Source of the DNA: Reticulitermes speratus
Taxonomy: Eukaryota; Arthropoda; Insecta; Blattodea; Rhinotermitidae
Direction of reading: 5' to 3'
Assembly (NCBI GenBank): GCA_021186555.1
Contig: JAJKFL010000005.1
Location: 47,519,135-47,583,134 of the forward strand
DNA: 64,000 nt
Shown here in pieces: positions 21,801 through 34,495 of the stretch (position 1 is its first letter; each line of letters starts with the position of its first letter). Below the pieces are notes generated by a model. It worked only from the letters and a program-made list of their open reading frames with translations, had not been told where the DNA came from and ran no database searches. The position numbers and the translations under genes are program-made.

Positions 21801-24800
21801 GGGTTTTATTAACACATTTTGTGGTGTGAGTATTAATAATGCAGCTGTTTTTGAGTTGTTGACTGCTTAATAAAGTGGTTTATACTTATGTAGTATCTGT
21901 TAAATATATTTTGCATGTCGTGGAAAATCAATATTATTTGCTGTACTTCAGTAGTATTTCTTATTCTTTAATTTTCAGCACAGATAAGATTATATATGAA
22001 AGCAATTTGTAACGTCTTATGCAGTGTTGTTTGTTACAGGTGCAAGAGTACAAAGACTCATTGATATCAAAGGTGAGTGAATGATTGGCCTGTCGTATGA
22101 GACCTACTAACATCCTTCTCCTAGCTTAAAGCAAGTATTTTGGGAAATTTGCTGTTCTTATCCTATGACAAAGTATGAAAGACATATATAGTGTCATAAA
22201 GTATCACTTTTTTATATCTTAAAGTGATGCTTGTTTAGGAGAAAATTGGAGGCATGACAGTTTAGATATATTGGATGATTCATGACTTAACGTCTTGACT
22301 TCTGGATCTTATGCCAAGGTCATTTCCACTGATAATATCACAATATCAGATGTCCATTTTTCGAGGGTTACAGAGTTACAAATGGTTGCAGTAAGGCCTG
22401 TTGGCATATGATGATGTCAAATTGCAGAATTCCAGATCAGCAAGTATTTAACAGCATATTCCACAGATTGCAGAGAGTGGATCATCTCTCAGGTGACATG
22501 TTTAATTTCTGCAGAATGAACAGCAACATCTGTTAGAGGATGCACCTTTGGAAAGACAGTGGAGAGTGTCCCAATTTTAGCCTTCAGTGCCAGTGTATCT
22601 GCTGCATTACTTTATTTCATTTTGGATGCTGCAACCATGTAAAGGACAATCCAAATAAACCGATGTGACCTACGTGCTGCATGTGCCAGGGTATGTGGTG
22701 AGACTGAGGGTGGTTGTTTTAAACATTTATTGTAAATTCAGCAGAAAATGTGTATTTGTTCATTTATTCTGATTCCTGTAACATTTAGGCAGTGACACAT
22801 CTGTAACCTGTGAGAATCGGACACACATTTGTGTGATATTTCTGACTGAATGACCTTAGGAAGAAGCTTCTGAAAGTAAGATATTGTGTCATGTATCAGC
22901 CTGTATGACAGTAAGGCAAGATGTGATCGTATGACCATGATCAAACACAGTGACATTATCTACTGTAATGCTAACGTAAATATTACAATCAGGATTCTCT
23001 GCGTGGTTGTTCCTTCTGCGACGGTTTTGGAGCATGTTTTCAGTGGAATTTTGAAGTAGTTTATTTAATCTCAAACTGTTGTATTAGCACTCTGTGGTGT
23101 ACTTTACTCTAGTCCACTCAAACAAGTGTTGATGGTGGTAACCTTCACTAATGACAGATGCTTTAGCCTGGTTGATAAATGCCTGAGGGGACTGGAGGAG
23201 GATATAACAATAGGTAGAATGAGGGAAGCCTGAATGCCATCATCTCCATACATCCCTACGCTCTTGATAAGTATTTATTCCCGTCAAAGAATGATTCTGC
23301 GTCATGTTTTATGATATAATTATATGATCAATTTACTATTTTGTCACTTCATGGAAGTTTTTTATTCAGATTCTGGAATGTTTTGCTTAGAAAAGTATGT
23401 AATTCTGGTAACTTTGTGTTATGGTCCACTGCCTTTGATCCTTGTAAAAGGCAGTTGGATTGTCTGGGGGCCTGTCTCTTCTTCATCCCTTTCACCGACT
23501 TAGAACTCCTGTCTTTTGTGACTCGCCTGTCCCCACCTTTTCTATGTAACCTACCCCTTTCGCAGTTTTACTCTCCTCTTCCCTGAACATGGGAACATTG
23601 TGTTACTCTGAATTGTTGGTGCCCACCTACCAGACTACACGGTGTCACAGTCCAGAAGACCACAATACATCTTCATGGCAAGAAGACCTCAAATCTTCTA
23701 CTTTAACTGTCTCTCCCAAGGCTGTTCACAGTGACTCACATACAAGGAGGTAGATTTCTCATGCGAGTTTTTACAGATTTGCTGGAGTGTAATTGAGTCC
23801 CCAATTCTTCTGGGAAGTGACACTGTGTCACTGGGTGATTGGTGCCCAACATTTTGAGACCACTATATTTTCTCAAAATGTTGGGCACCAGTTACCCATT
23901 GATCCAGCACCACATCTTGGAAGTGTGGACATCTCCAGGTTTATCGTGTCCCCCAGTTTTGCAAAATGTGGGGCTGAGTTTATGTAAGTTTGCTGTCTTA
24001 GTGCACCTGTAAGATGTATTTAGGTGATGGAAGAATGTTCATTTGCAGTACTTATGCAAAGCATGAGTCATGGAAAGGATGTCGTCAGAAGTTTTGTAAA
24101 AAAAAAAAACTGCATAAGTATGCCATATGAAATAGCAATTTACAAAATGGTGGAAAAATTTCAAATGACAGATTCAGTGCTGGACAAAATAAAATATGAG
24201 AATATATGTTTTTGTTCGATGAGGAATGGTTTACATTGAGTAGGAATGTAAACAGCCAAAATTAATGGACTCCAAATTCCTGATGAATGTAGGCTTCCAG
24301 TGCCATTGTACTGTACCTCTGCAACAGCTGCCATGCTCAAGGACATGATAAAATATGCTCTGTGTGTTATCTGAAGCTTTGAACAGCTTTTGAAAACCGT
24401 CATTAAAAAGTATATTTGCTCCTACATATTTTTTTTGCTGATGAATGTTTTGGAATATGATCAGTGTTTATAAATGCTTACTGAAAACTTAAGAAAATAG
24501 TGGTTTGAGAATGGCTGTACTGAGAAACCTGACAGAACAGTGTGTCTGTCTTATCCTGTACACATGAAGATTGTAGTAGAGCCAACTTCTGAATCATAAT
24601 GATTTTAAACAAACCATGACAATGAGCAAAGACCAAAACAACATCCTTAATCTTTTAAGTTGATCTGTTCATTTGTGTATGTTTCAGGCTGAAGGTTTGA
24701 TCCTCCAAGGTTTTCCAAAGAAAATAGTTGAATTAAACGAGTTGCTTGGTACAGAGCAATTTGGAAGGCGAGATTTGACAGAAGTCCATCAGCCTCTGAA

Positions 24801-27800
24801 CATCCCTGTACCAGATCCAGTTGTTGTCAACTGGTAAGTACAAGGAGTTCGAAAATTAGAAGTGATATTATGCAAAATGTTTCAACTGCCATGTTTTTAA
24901 TGAATCATGAGTTTGTAATTCCCTATTGTAGGAATTGTGTGTTTGGGACAATTCCATGTTGACCAACATCTTACTCGGCATACAGTGGTAAAAATAGGGT
25001 CAAAGGAGCTTATTCACAGATAGCTGTGTGCAGCATATTACACGTTCAGTTGCATAATTTTGCTTTTTCTGAAGCCTGAAAAGCAACTAGCTCCTTTCCC
25101 AATGTAATTTCCATACAAATAATAATTAAGGTTGTTTTTAATTAATTTTCAACTGCTACTAGCATTCACCTTTTAAAGAGGCCACTTGGAAGACCTAGGC
25201 ATAGATGGAAGATGAGTGTATTCATATGGCTCAGGACAGGGACCAGTGGTGGTCTATTGTGAACCTAGTTATGAACCTTTGGGTTCCATAAAATGTAGAA
25301 AACTTGTCTAGTGAAGGAACCATGAGCTTTTGAAGAGGGGTTTTGCTCCATGGAGTTTTAAAGTAGGCCGTGTCTACCATTCAGTTTCTGTACATTGATG
25401 CTAATTCAGTTTGTGTTGATAGCCATGTGGTGGAACAGCCAGCCAGCAAGAAATGGAAGTATGACAACTGTGTGGACAGTGAGAGTGAGGTGCCCGGTAC
25501 TAAGGTGATGGCTCTCCCGACTGGCACAGTACCATGTAACAAACACTTATGCAGTGTGGTTAGCACTGTGAAGCCACACATTAGACAGCTAATTGAAGAT
25601 GCAAATCTGGTAATTAATGCCTTTTTTGACCTGGCATTTCTGAAGCTTTTCCAGTCAACAGACCTATTGGTCTACGTAAGACCTCACACAGCTTTGGAAT
25701 GATGACTTAATTTTTTGAGATTTGACTTTCTTACGGAAATTAATATAAATATTGAAGATTTACATTTACTGGGATGTGATGCCATGTTGACTGGTAAGAG
25801 CTACCAATGTGTCGGTAACTGTTTACCCTCAGCAACGGGCAACATCCCAGAAGACTTGAATCTTGAACAACACTGCTGTGAGAAACTCAAATCTTCTAGG
25901 AAACAGGTTACAGTCATCTGGACTGTGGCAGCATTTAGTATCGTGCATATTTAATTTGAATTATGCTCACGCCAAGTAATGTATTGAAGGAAAGGAAGTA
26001 CAGTAGTTTCCATACATACGAACACTGCATTTTGTCCACACAGTGTATGTATATGTTTTGAACACTTCTCAATAAACAGCCACTCCGTCTTTGTCGTGAT
26101 TATGCAGTGTGTTTTCTCTGTGGTCAGAACTACATTTTTGGTGCATTCACAACACAAATTTGCAAAGATGCTCCTATTAGCTTTGCCATTTCCATCTGTC
26201 TGCCCACTTGTAACAACCTGAGAACTGGTGAATGGATTTTCATTAAATTTTATATTGGGGAGTTTCACTAGAATTTATAGACACATTAAAATTTTAGTAT
26301 AAAATCACAGCAGTAACATTCACTTTAATGAATACCTGCATGCTTTTCCTCGCTTATATCAAACGCAGCCAGAGCTGGGGTAGCTTAGTCAGTATAGTGA
26401 CTGTGCTACGAACTTGACGGTCGGGGGTTCGAATCCTGGTAGGGGCAAGAGGTTTTTCTCTTCTCCAGTACATCGAGACCAGCTCTGGTGCCCACCTAGC
26501 TTCCAATTCAGTGGGTACTGGCGTTCCTTCCCAGGAGTAACACGGCTGGGGCATGAAGTTAACCACTCACTTGTGTCTAGTGCCAAGCTGAAGAATGGGT
26601 GGAGCTATACCTCCATTCCCCATATATGCCTTCATAGCATGTATGGAGACAACTTTACCCTTTTTACCTTTATATCAAATGTAACCTGTTAAATATTTAC
26701 CAAGTAAAAAATGTTCTGTATGAGAGCTATAGAGAAAAATAAAATACATTTTATTCCTTGTGCACCTTTTTCATAAGTCTAATGGTTCTTGGTATTTTAA
26801 CAACAGGGAGTGGATGTACTACTACAATTGTTATGCCTTGTATACAGTTTTGAACTTGTTAAATGTTTGGTCTTCAAAGAGTTAAGTTATGTGTCTGTTC
26901 TTTGTTTCAGCTGAAAATGTGGATTTCTTTCATGATTCCAAAAATTGAGGATGGTAATAACTTTGGGGTGTCAATTCAAGAAGATACTTTGGGAGAAATT
27001 CAGTCTGTTGAATCTGAAGCAGCTGCATTCTTTGATCAGATCTCACGGTACTTTGTGTCAAGAGGGAAGATTGTTTCCAAGGTAAATGTCAGAATACATC
27101 GGTATCAAGTGGTAAAGAACAGAGCATATTGAGGCATCTTCTTTTTCTGCCTTTCTTTATTTCTACACAGATTAGGCATCTCAGTACATGTGTTGGCCAC
27201 ACAGTCATCATATCTGACCCCTCCTGTTCTTGTTTGTGTGTGTGTATGTATGTGCGCGCACTCGCGCGCGTTCACACACACAGGCTGACACATGATATGT
27301 CGAACCATTTACATTTTGTTCAGTTGCCATATTGTGTAGAAAAATGTTACATATTGCACATGTACTGTAGCACAGAAGTATGGAAAATTGTTTGTAGTAC
27401 CCAGTATGTTCAGTGTGGTGACCATTCTGCCTGATAACCTCCAAGACAAATGTGTGTGTTTGTAACCACCATGCCACATGTGGCACGGTTGGATGCTTAG
27501 GGCCGTAAGTTCCATTAGTGTACCAGCTTTATGCACAAACCATTTCCCCTTCAAGAAGCTGCTCAGGAAGGATTAATATCACAATTGTGAGATGGCCAGA
27601 TGTGTCCACAATTGTACCACTGTGGAAAACGGTGAGATATTACTCGGGCACAAAGGTTTCAAGAAGGTAAGCAAGAACCACATCAGCTGTGTGTGGTATG
27701 CCTCAATCCTGCATAAACCATTGCATATGCACTGGTATTCCAGTAGCAAAAAGTTGTGGCATGAAGTTGTTGCACCACATAACCAAATAACCAATCAGAG

Positions 27801-29375
27801 TTAACCATGTTATCAAGGTAAAATGATCCAGGCTTGATGGGGTAGTCCAAACTGTTTCACCATAATAGTCTCTCTTGAATCAGATGTGGATGTGCTGTAG
27901 CCCATAGTCATATTTTGCTTGTTGACAGTTGCATCCAAACAAAAATGAGCATCAGAGAACCACATTTTGTGGAGTACACTTTCTTCACATGTCGTCCAAG
28001 TGGTGAAATGCGTTCTTTGCCGCTTGTTGCCTGCCGTAAGTCTATGCAATGCCAGAACTATATGGAAACAAATACAGATCTGAATGCAGAATTCGCTGAG
28101 CTGAGTGATATGAAATTCCAAATGGTCTTGTGGCTCTTGTTTTATTGAGGCTATGCTGTGTGGCCACTCTCAAGATTTCTGACATTCTTCAGAAACCAGA
28201 CACGCTGGCATTTTTGTTCCCAAACTTAATCTTGCTGCTTGAACTGCTGCTTCAGGTCTGTATGCATTGTTTTTAGCACGAGGCCCCTGGTGCCAAAATG
28301 CACATGGCAGCACCTTGCATTCTAGTAACACTCTTCATTTCCACATAAAACACCATGAGTTTTGCTGTCCACCTGTGTGGTGGCTATTCACACCTACCAT
28401 ACTGCAACATAATTCTTATCATTCACCTGTTTCCTTCAGATGACATTTCTTACTTGAATTTGAGCCGAATAAGATGTTGCAGTAAGCGAATTATATGAAT
28501 AGAAAATTTTGTCTTTGGCTTATGTTTGTTGTAAATTCCTTGGCATTTTTATATATGTTAATCTATTTAACTCTTTGTGGTCAGGTTTTTACATAAAGTG
28601 GAGATAGCCATGTCAACATATAACCAACAGTGGGCTGAAAAACATGTAATTGTACGTCATACACCATGCTGCACAGAGTGCAACAATTGTTTATTTATTT
28701 ATGGACTAGGCTGCAGTAATTTAAGCTGTTAACACATCAAACAGTTCAAAGCAGAATTTAAACTAAAGCACTAATACAACATATGAAACTTAAGGTTGCC
28801 ATATCTTAAATTTTAAGGTTACTGTGTGGCATATGCCACAGTTTAGTACCACTTTACACAGTAGTCTGACCGTAGTCTTCACAGAACCTCACATCTCATA
28901 AGTTTCAGGTTTTAAATTTGGTTGTCATTTGTTTAACAAGGCAGCATCTTGTGAACAGTATAGTGAACCTTCAGGTTCCATAAAATTCAGTGATTTTCTT
29001 AAAAAGCTGATGTACTATTAGTTTTTCAAGGATTCTGCTCCATGTGGTTAGTTTCTTTGAAGTGTTGACTTTGTATATGAGAAGGGTTTAAGTATTGTAA
29101 TGCATATACCACAGATGTGGTGATTATGTGAGCCAGTTTCCTGTTTATTCAGTGTGTATATTGTCTTAATATTTGCTGTTTGTAAGGTTGCCAAGTACCC
29201 TCATATTGAAGATTATCGGAAAGCTGTCCAAGAACTTGATGAGAAAGAGTATGTGAGCCTGTGGCTCATCATGTGTGAGATACGGAATCGCTACTGCACA
29301 CTTCATGATATTGTGGTTAAGAACCTGGAGAAGATAAAGAAGCCTCGCTCGTCTAACACTGATGCACTTTACTAG
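18817..29375 (+). CDS. PSME3: Proteasome activator complex subunit 3 (PA28-gamma)
   Basis: Six coding exons join in frame: 18817-18840, 22040-22072, 24688-24833, 25423-25609, 26911-27081 and 29187-29375, giving 249 residues (human about 254). The start MADGATRK is followed directly by a GT donor. The protein is the nuclear 11S cap that opens the 20S proteasome for ATP- and ubiquitin-independent degradation. Visible features are the first helix (EYKDSLISKAEG), the homolog-specific loop with a basic SKKWKYD patch, the activation loop KIEDGNNFGVSIQ, and the C-terminal LY that docks in the 20S pocket. Exon 4 start was set by phase: only the acceptor at 25421-25422 keeps the frame. Introns 1 to 5 hold a LINE tail, fold-back pieces and one SINE. 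No breaks were seen. It is convergent with AnkA. Confidence 0.97.
19905..20005 (+). repeat. Fold-back family fragment (PSME3 intron 1)
   Basis: gaagttctcacaagagtgag and tattctgggatatgacactt with gataggtacca match one arm of the fold-back family; the second arm is missing. Confidence 0.6.
21060..21175 (-). mobile_element. LINE C-terminal tail (same family as 1-173)
   Basis: The minus strand reads KEKRGYWKLKKEALDRTQWR and ends GRGYGPVVRQTTK before TGA. It lies in PSME3 intron 1. Confidence 0.75.
23600..23945. repeat. Fold-back family pieces with a short perfect hairpin (PSME3 intron 2)
   Basis: A right-arm piece lies at 23615-23715. Next, 20-base perfect arms 23840-23859 and 23871-23890 surround an 11-base loop; adding flanks extends them to about 28 bases with two mismatches. 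The words resemble those of the fold-back family (ttggtgcccaacattttgag against tggtaccaacgttttggag). Confidence 0.65.
25170..25365 (+). mobile_element. LINE C-terminal tail and 3' UTR (PSME3 intron 3)
   Basis: The plus strand carries a decayed LGRPRHRWKM and WLRTGTSGGLL followed by the tail blocks gaacctttgggttccataaaatg and tgctccatgg, in the same order as the other GCETWSxT-type copies. Confidence 0.65.
25755..25900. repeat. Fold-back family copy (PSME3 intron 4)
   Basis: tactgggatgtgatgccatg pairs with gcaacatcccagaagacttg across an internally deleted centre. The outer end ctgtgagaaactcaaat is conserved. Confidence 0.65.
26365..26685 (+). mobile_element. tRNA-derived SINE, family S1, near full length (PSME3 intron 4)
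   Basis: A box tagcttagtcagtatagtg, B box ggttcgaatcc (26426-26436). The body ends with catatatgccttcatagcat and an acctttata tail. It is about 320 bases and the longest copy in the window. Confidence 0.85.
27231..27290. repeat. GT/GC-type simple sequence (PSME3 intron 5)
   Basis: tgtgtgtgtatgtatgtgcg, then cgcgcg and cacacaca runs, which together can form a hairpin. Confidence 0.6.
28960..29065 (+). mobile_element. LINE 3' tail fragment (PSME3 intron 5)
   Basis: gaaccttcaggttccataaa and ctgctccatgtggttag match the 3' tail of the GCETWSxT-type LINE. No coding part remains. Confidence 0.5.
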
Positions 29376-30011
29376 GACATCAACACGCCTTGATATGAAT
29401 TCCACACCATTATTAGGGTTTGTACAGATGGTAGGGCAGAAGATTTGCATTTCAGATTGTCAGTTTCAAAAATGGAAGAGACTAAAATTTTATACAAAAA
29501 GGATGTAAAATCCATAATTGATGTTCATTTAATTTACTGTCATATTAGATGTGATGTTGCTGTAAGTGAAAAGAACTTTTTTTCTCCAGAATGTAGGGAG
29601 CAAATTTAAGAGCATATGGGTGTAAGTTGTATTACGTAAATATTCAAAAGAGCCCTACCATTAACAGTTTTAATGCTTAATTAGTCCAGTTTCCCAGTCT
29701 TATTTTTATTTCCAGTTCCTGCTGTGCCCCCTTGCAGACATTATGATAGAGTGTGGTAAAAAGTCAAATAACCTTTATAAGTTGCCTGATTAAACTGGTC
29801 CTAAGCAAGAGATTTTTCCCTACATTCCATCATGAAACAATCAGTAGCGTATGTAACAAGGGCAACTTTTATTATTATTGGTTCAATTTTTTACCATACA
29901 CTGTATTTTGTCAGGGAACATTCTGCAAGTTTTGAACAGTATATGCCTAGACTTTATACTGTGCTGATGCAAGACTTTGAGTTGATTTTTACAGTGTATT
30001 GTATGGTGGTG

Positions 30012-30017
30012 AATAAA
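30012..30017 (+). promoter_or_regulatory. Candidate polyadenylation signal for PSME3
   Basis: AATAAA about 640 bases after the PSME3 stop. Others lie at 30145-30150 and 30532-30537, so the true end is undecided. Confidence 0.35.
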
Positions 30018-30534
30018 AACAGTGGTATCTTGCTAAATCCAGCAGCTTCTGTTGTGTTTGTGATAATTGATGATATGCCTGTTTCATAGCATGTGATAAT
30101 GTAACTTACTTTGCCTTATATTGTGGTCTACGAGGAAGCAAGGTAATAAAAACTGCCATTTTCCTTTCTTCTTCCTGCTATGCTGTAATTTTGTAACTTT
30201 AAAGATTTAGGTGTAAGCCTTGTGGATTCTCCACGTACAAAGTTTGTAACTAATCAGTATTAGTTTTCAGGTTTTGATGGCTGGTATTGATCAAATGATG
30301 TTCTTCGTGCTTTGACACCATGTAGTATTGTGGGTTTGTTGCTTCATTGGGCTAAACAACAACAAAATCTTTTCCCTGCTCTTCATTTTTGTTTGTTTTT
30401 AATATTCGTAACTGGGAATCAGTAAAAATTGATTCCAGTGAGTATCATCTTCCTTTATTTCTTAATTGTAACTACTTGTATATTGATGTTTGTGTATTAT
30501 AGTTGCATTTCAGTTTCTTTCCTCTCTGAGCAAT

Positions 30535-30810
30535 AAAATGTGTGCGTGAGAGCACAGCAGAAGGTTTAGTCACACAGTTGGCTTAGCTCTGTGAACAATT
30601 TTGATGCTTGCAAGTGTGACGTTAGGATGGCTGCAAAGCAAAAACTTGCTGAACAAGCCACAGCAGCTCATGCAGCGTATGTATTACCAGAAAAGTTAAT
30701 GGAAGAAAGACTAGAGCAAGGAGTGAAAGGAAAAAAGAAATTATGAGCTGACATGTGCAAAATCGCTTTTTGTATGTGGAAGGAAACTGCAAAAAAAAAA
30801 AAAAAAAAAA
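30535..30810 (+). other. Unclassified sequence ending in a 20-base A run
   Basis: A short frame starting at ATG 30628 (MAAKQKLAEQATAAHAAYVL) ends before a run of 20 A at 30791-30810. The A run suggests a retroposed fragment. I do not recognise it and saw no clear target-site duplication. Confidence 0.3.
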
Positions 30811-30851
30811 TATACACCTAAACCTTTGGCCAGTGCAGTAAAAGATGAAGT

Positions 30852-31290
30852 TTGGTTTAGGTAATTATATAAGGCAACACCAACAAAGTGCAAACTGTGT
30901 ACGAGTATAGTGCAACTGTAAGCCGGCTACCCTGCTTACAGTTGCACAATACACAAGCTGCTTCTACAATATGAACATCTGTAATCCTATGCACTGATAA
31001 GAACCACTGCATATGGAATACTTCATCAAATTTATGTCTCTACTGCAAACCTTCAAGCCATCTAACAACATCAAAACCTAATTTTAGCCTCATTTATTTA
31101 CACAGAATCTGTGTTCTATACATGTAATTGATGTTCACTCCCTGAAGATGACCCGAAGAGGGTCGAAACATGTTGGAGTTGTAGTATTTTAATTGTAAAA
31201 GTATGTATAATAATAATGTGCATTTTGTTGGCGTTGTCTAATGTAATTATCAGTTCATGCATGGACATGAATAACGTAAAATTGGTTTAG
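30852..31290 (+). mobile_element. Small terminal-inverted-repeat element carrying hammerhead H2
   Basis: Imperfect inverted ends 30861-30892 and 31219-31250 (26 of 32 bases pair) bound a unit flanked by the 9-bp direct repeat ttggtttag (30852-30860 and 31282-31290). A small hairpin lies inside (30905-30922 with 30935-30952, 17 of 18). There is no coding frame. It is probably a non-autonomous Penelope-like remnant, based on the ribozyme it carries. Confidence 0.55.
31137..31179 (+). ncRNA. Hammerhead ribozyme-like motif H2
   Basis: Stem I actcc (31137-31141) pairs perfectly with ggagt (31175-31179). The core is CTGAAGA (31142-31148). Stem II gaccc (31150-31154) pairs with gggtc (31160-31164) around loop gaaga. 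GAAA (31165-31168) follows, then the palindrome aacatgtt (31167-31174) and triplet GTT (31172-31174). Predicted cleavage is after 31174. Every core position matches the hammerhead consensus and all three stems form. Confidence 0.75.
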
Positions 31291-31989
31291 ATACAGCTTT
31301 GACTTCACGTCTTGATATATAAGCATGACATTTGCAAATACTTCATTGCTGTTTAATACTGTACAGCAGTTTTGAAGTTATTATTTACCACTATGCACAC
31401 ACTTAATTATTATTAGTACAGAATGAATACTGCGATACTGCAACTGTCCACTTGGTTTTGTCTTGTAAGAATCTACTTCCGGCAGAATTAATGCCATTAA
31501 ATGTGGACTGTGATTGGCTCATGAAGGCTCAATGTGCCCATTTGATGCTTCAGAGTTGAGTATCATTGGTTGTAACATGTTTCATGTGATGCTGGCTTCT
31601 GTAAGTAATGCTAGGTCAACGTGATCTCTTGTTTGTTACTGGAATCCTGTTCCATGGTGTAACTTAACAGATGAGACTGAAAACCATGTCCTGGAAGATC
31701 ATAGGGACAGAAATGTAACTACTGAAAGGAAAAAAAGAGAGCAATTCCTAATTCCTCCAGTTTTAGAAAAGAACCATATCCGCTTAATGCCATTTCGTTA
31801 GCGGTACAGTGAACATATTTGTCTGTTGTTGCAGATATTTCATTATTACGTTGCACTTCGATCAATACTGCATGTTTCAGTCCAAGGTACTAGTTGATTA
31901 AGAATTACAGTTGCGTTAAATACATGTTACACATTTCAATATGACTGTACACAAAATTATTATTGATGCAGTGCATTTATGTTATGCAT

Positions 31990-32262
31990 GAGGAGGGTGC
32001 AGGTAAAGTTTTCCCTGTCCATGCCTTGAAGGCATATAGGGAGAGTACAGGTATAGCTGCACCCATTCTTAATCTTGAGAGGTGAGCATGCAACTTTATG
32101 CCCCGGCCACTTTACTCCTCAAAGAGCATGATACCCATTGAATAGGAGGCTAGGTGGATCCTAGAGCTGGTCTGAATGTTTTGGAGAAGAAAAAAATATC
32201 TTTCCCCTGCTGGGATTCGAATTGCGGACCGTCCAGCCTGTAGCCTAGTCACTATGGAGAAG
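31990..32262 (-). mobile_element. tRNA-derived SINE, family S1
   Basis: The inverted B box gggattcgaattgc lies at 32213-32226. The body runs through ctttactcctc and the catgccttgaaggcatatag end. Confidence 0.8.
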
Positions 32263-33364
32263 GTTATTTACAGTTATTAGAATTGACTTGTGTACTTAAA
32301 ACCAAGTAGCTTATACTTTTCTAAAATCTGCATATGAGATGTGTGTAAAGGGGCACTTTATGTTAGCCTTAAAAAATAATTTGTAACAACAGTGAGTGAA
32401 CACACCAAAATTGCCACTCAAAGCGTACAAGCCTAACTCCTTTTGTTCTCTCATTATACACCATTTTGATTATTTCTCCTAAGGGAGACTAATTCAGCTT
32501 CGTTATAGTAATTCAGGCACTGGAAAAGAAAGTCAACCGAGATTACAGAAAATGTTGACGTTGTCCCTGGCAGCTTTTTACCGCTTATTTTCCTGGGAAA
32601 ATACCTTTCAGTGGTAGGAGTGGACAAGTGACTAAATCGTGTTTGGAAAGTTTGTATGAAGAAACTGTTCGATTGTGAGTGTTTGAGTCTGAGACGGGAC
32701 ATGCATGTTATCTTGAAGAATACGTACAAAGTCTGCAGTCACAGTACAACACAGTAGGCCTACGTGAATTTTAGTATGTGTCACACAATTTCTTATGTGG
32801 GTATGAAATAATGACGAAAGACACCAGTTTCAGCAGCTGTTACAATATGAGGTATGTACCTATGGTTTTGTTGAAAATAGTTTCCGAGCATTGACGTGGC
32901 CTGCAAATTGGATCGTGCCACTGTGTGTTTAACATACCCATTGTTCCATTCGAGAGAAGCCGTCCACTAATTAGCATCTCGCGGACATGCCGGAATAAGG
33001 CGGTAAGCGAAGGAATTACCCTGTGTGGGTAAATCTGAGCTGTTGAGATTCTTGGAGCATCACCGAAAGATGTAAGTATACGTTGTTAAAAAGGAATACA
33101 TGCTTACCATAGGAAGTGAATTCCACATCACTTCCTTTCCAAATTTCAGACCTCCCACAAACCGCTCAGCACTGATAAAAGGTTGGTTTTTGGCTGCGGC
33201 TCCTGGGCCTTTTCTCTTATAACCCCACCACAGGTTAGGTTAGGTGAGGTGTCATAAGTACTGAGACTCATTTCATGATATTTATAATCCTTTGTAGCCC
33301 AACCAGGAGTGGTGGAGTTGTAACAGGAAAGGTCCCAGTTCATATATAAGGTAATGTTATCCCT
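32263..33364. other. Gap: intergenic between SINEs
   Basis: No gene is supported. A minus-strand 91-codon frame at 32454-32729 has no recognisable domain. A short TTAGG-like run lies at 33233-33250. Confidence 0.5.
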
Positions 33365-33605
33365 TTACTTAATTAAGCACCATGCCATGGAGGCATATGA
33401 GGTGTGTACTTACAGCTCCCCAGCACTAGATGTAGGTGAACAGTCAGCTTTGTGCTCCATCTGCTTTACTCCTGGGGCAAGTATCCAGTAGGCCCAACCA
33501 CTTAATAGTTGGCTGGGTGGATCCCAGAGTCCGCTGGGACACTTTGAAGAAGAGAAAAATTCCTTGTCTCTACCACAATTCCTAGGTTCTCCAACCTGTA
33601 CCCTC
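33365..33605 (-). mobile_element. tRNA-derived SINE, family S1
   Basis: catgccatggaggcatatga through ctttactcctggggc to a decayed head near ccacaattcctaggttctcc. A further 3' fragment of the family lies at 33650-33725. Confidence 0.65.
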
Positions 33606-34319
33606 TTATATGGTGTCTCATTATTTATGAGTTTCTGTCAGGTGACCAGTAATACAGGTAAAGGTAAAGTTGTCCCTGTGCATGCCATGAAGGCACATGG
33701 GGGAGTGGACGTATAGGTCCATGCCTTCTTAAAAACTTGGAGTACATTTTATTGAGTCTTGTCATTTTTATCTTAAGTGAAAAGCTGCCCAATTCACCAT
33801 TTGGCATGTATTGTGCAGTCATCTCACCAACAGTTTCATCATTAAGTTTGTCAGCTTGTCTCTGTATTCTGTTGGCATGGTGAATTTATTGCTTTTGTAG
33901 TCTAAAAGTGTGGTTAATAAGTTCTTTGTTCTTGTATAACTGACTCAGTAGAACAGTTCTGTAGAAACTGATGGTCACTCATCAAGTCAAGAAGTTTCTT
34001 GTCCCTTACGGAAATCAAGGCTTCGGTGCTGTGATCGTAAGAGTCCAACCATTAGTACCTGTCCTGAACTAAATGAATCTAATTCACGAAGTCCCAACTT
34101 AGTGATTTAAGATGCATTGTAATAGAGTCTTCTACCTTCAGCTGGGTCTCTTTCAAGTGGCTTTTTCTTACAGGTTTCTTGACTGAAACTTTGTATACCT
34201 TATTCAGCTCTCCAGAGTATGTTACATGCCCATCCCATCCAGTTGTTGATTTGATGGTTATAAAAATATGTGGTGAAAAATGCAAATTTTGAAGCTCCTG
34301 ATTACATAGATGTACAACC

Positions 34320-34495
34320 TGTGGAAGTGGTCAGCTTCATGCCCTGGTCATTTTACTTCCAGTGAAAGGGTACCAGCACCTACTGGATAAGAGGCCAGGT
34401 AAACACCACAACCAGTCTGGATGTGGATCCAGGAATAAAGTTCCAGTCATTCATCTTGTAGTTTAGTCACTATACTGATTGAGCTGTACCAGCTT
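34320..34495 (-). mobile_element. tRNA-derived SINE, family S1, 5' two-thirds
   Basis: The inverted A-box side is gtttagtcactatactgatt. The body has ttcatgccctggtcatttta and ggataagaggccagg. Confidence 0.65.

Noticed and set aside
25381..25422. PSME3 exon 4 starting at the acceptors at 25384 or 25409
   Set aside because: Both break the reading frame left by exon 3. Only the acceptor ending at 25422 keeps it.
18118..26440. tRNA genes at the ggttcgaatcc boxes
   Set aside because: No cloverleaf with acceptor stem closes, and the same sequence with a long non-tRNA body recurs many times. These are SINEs.
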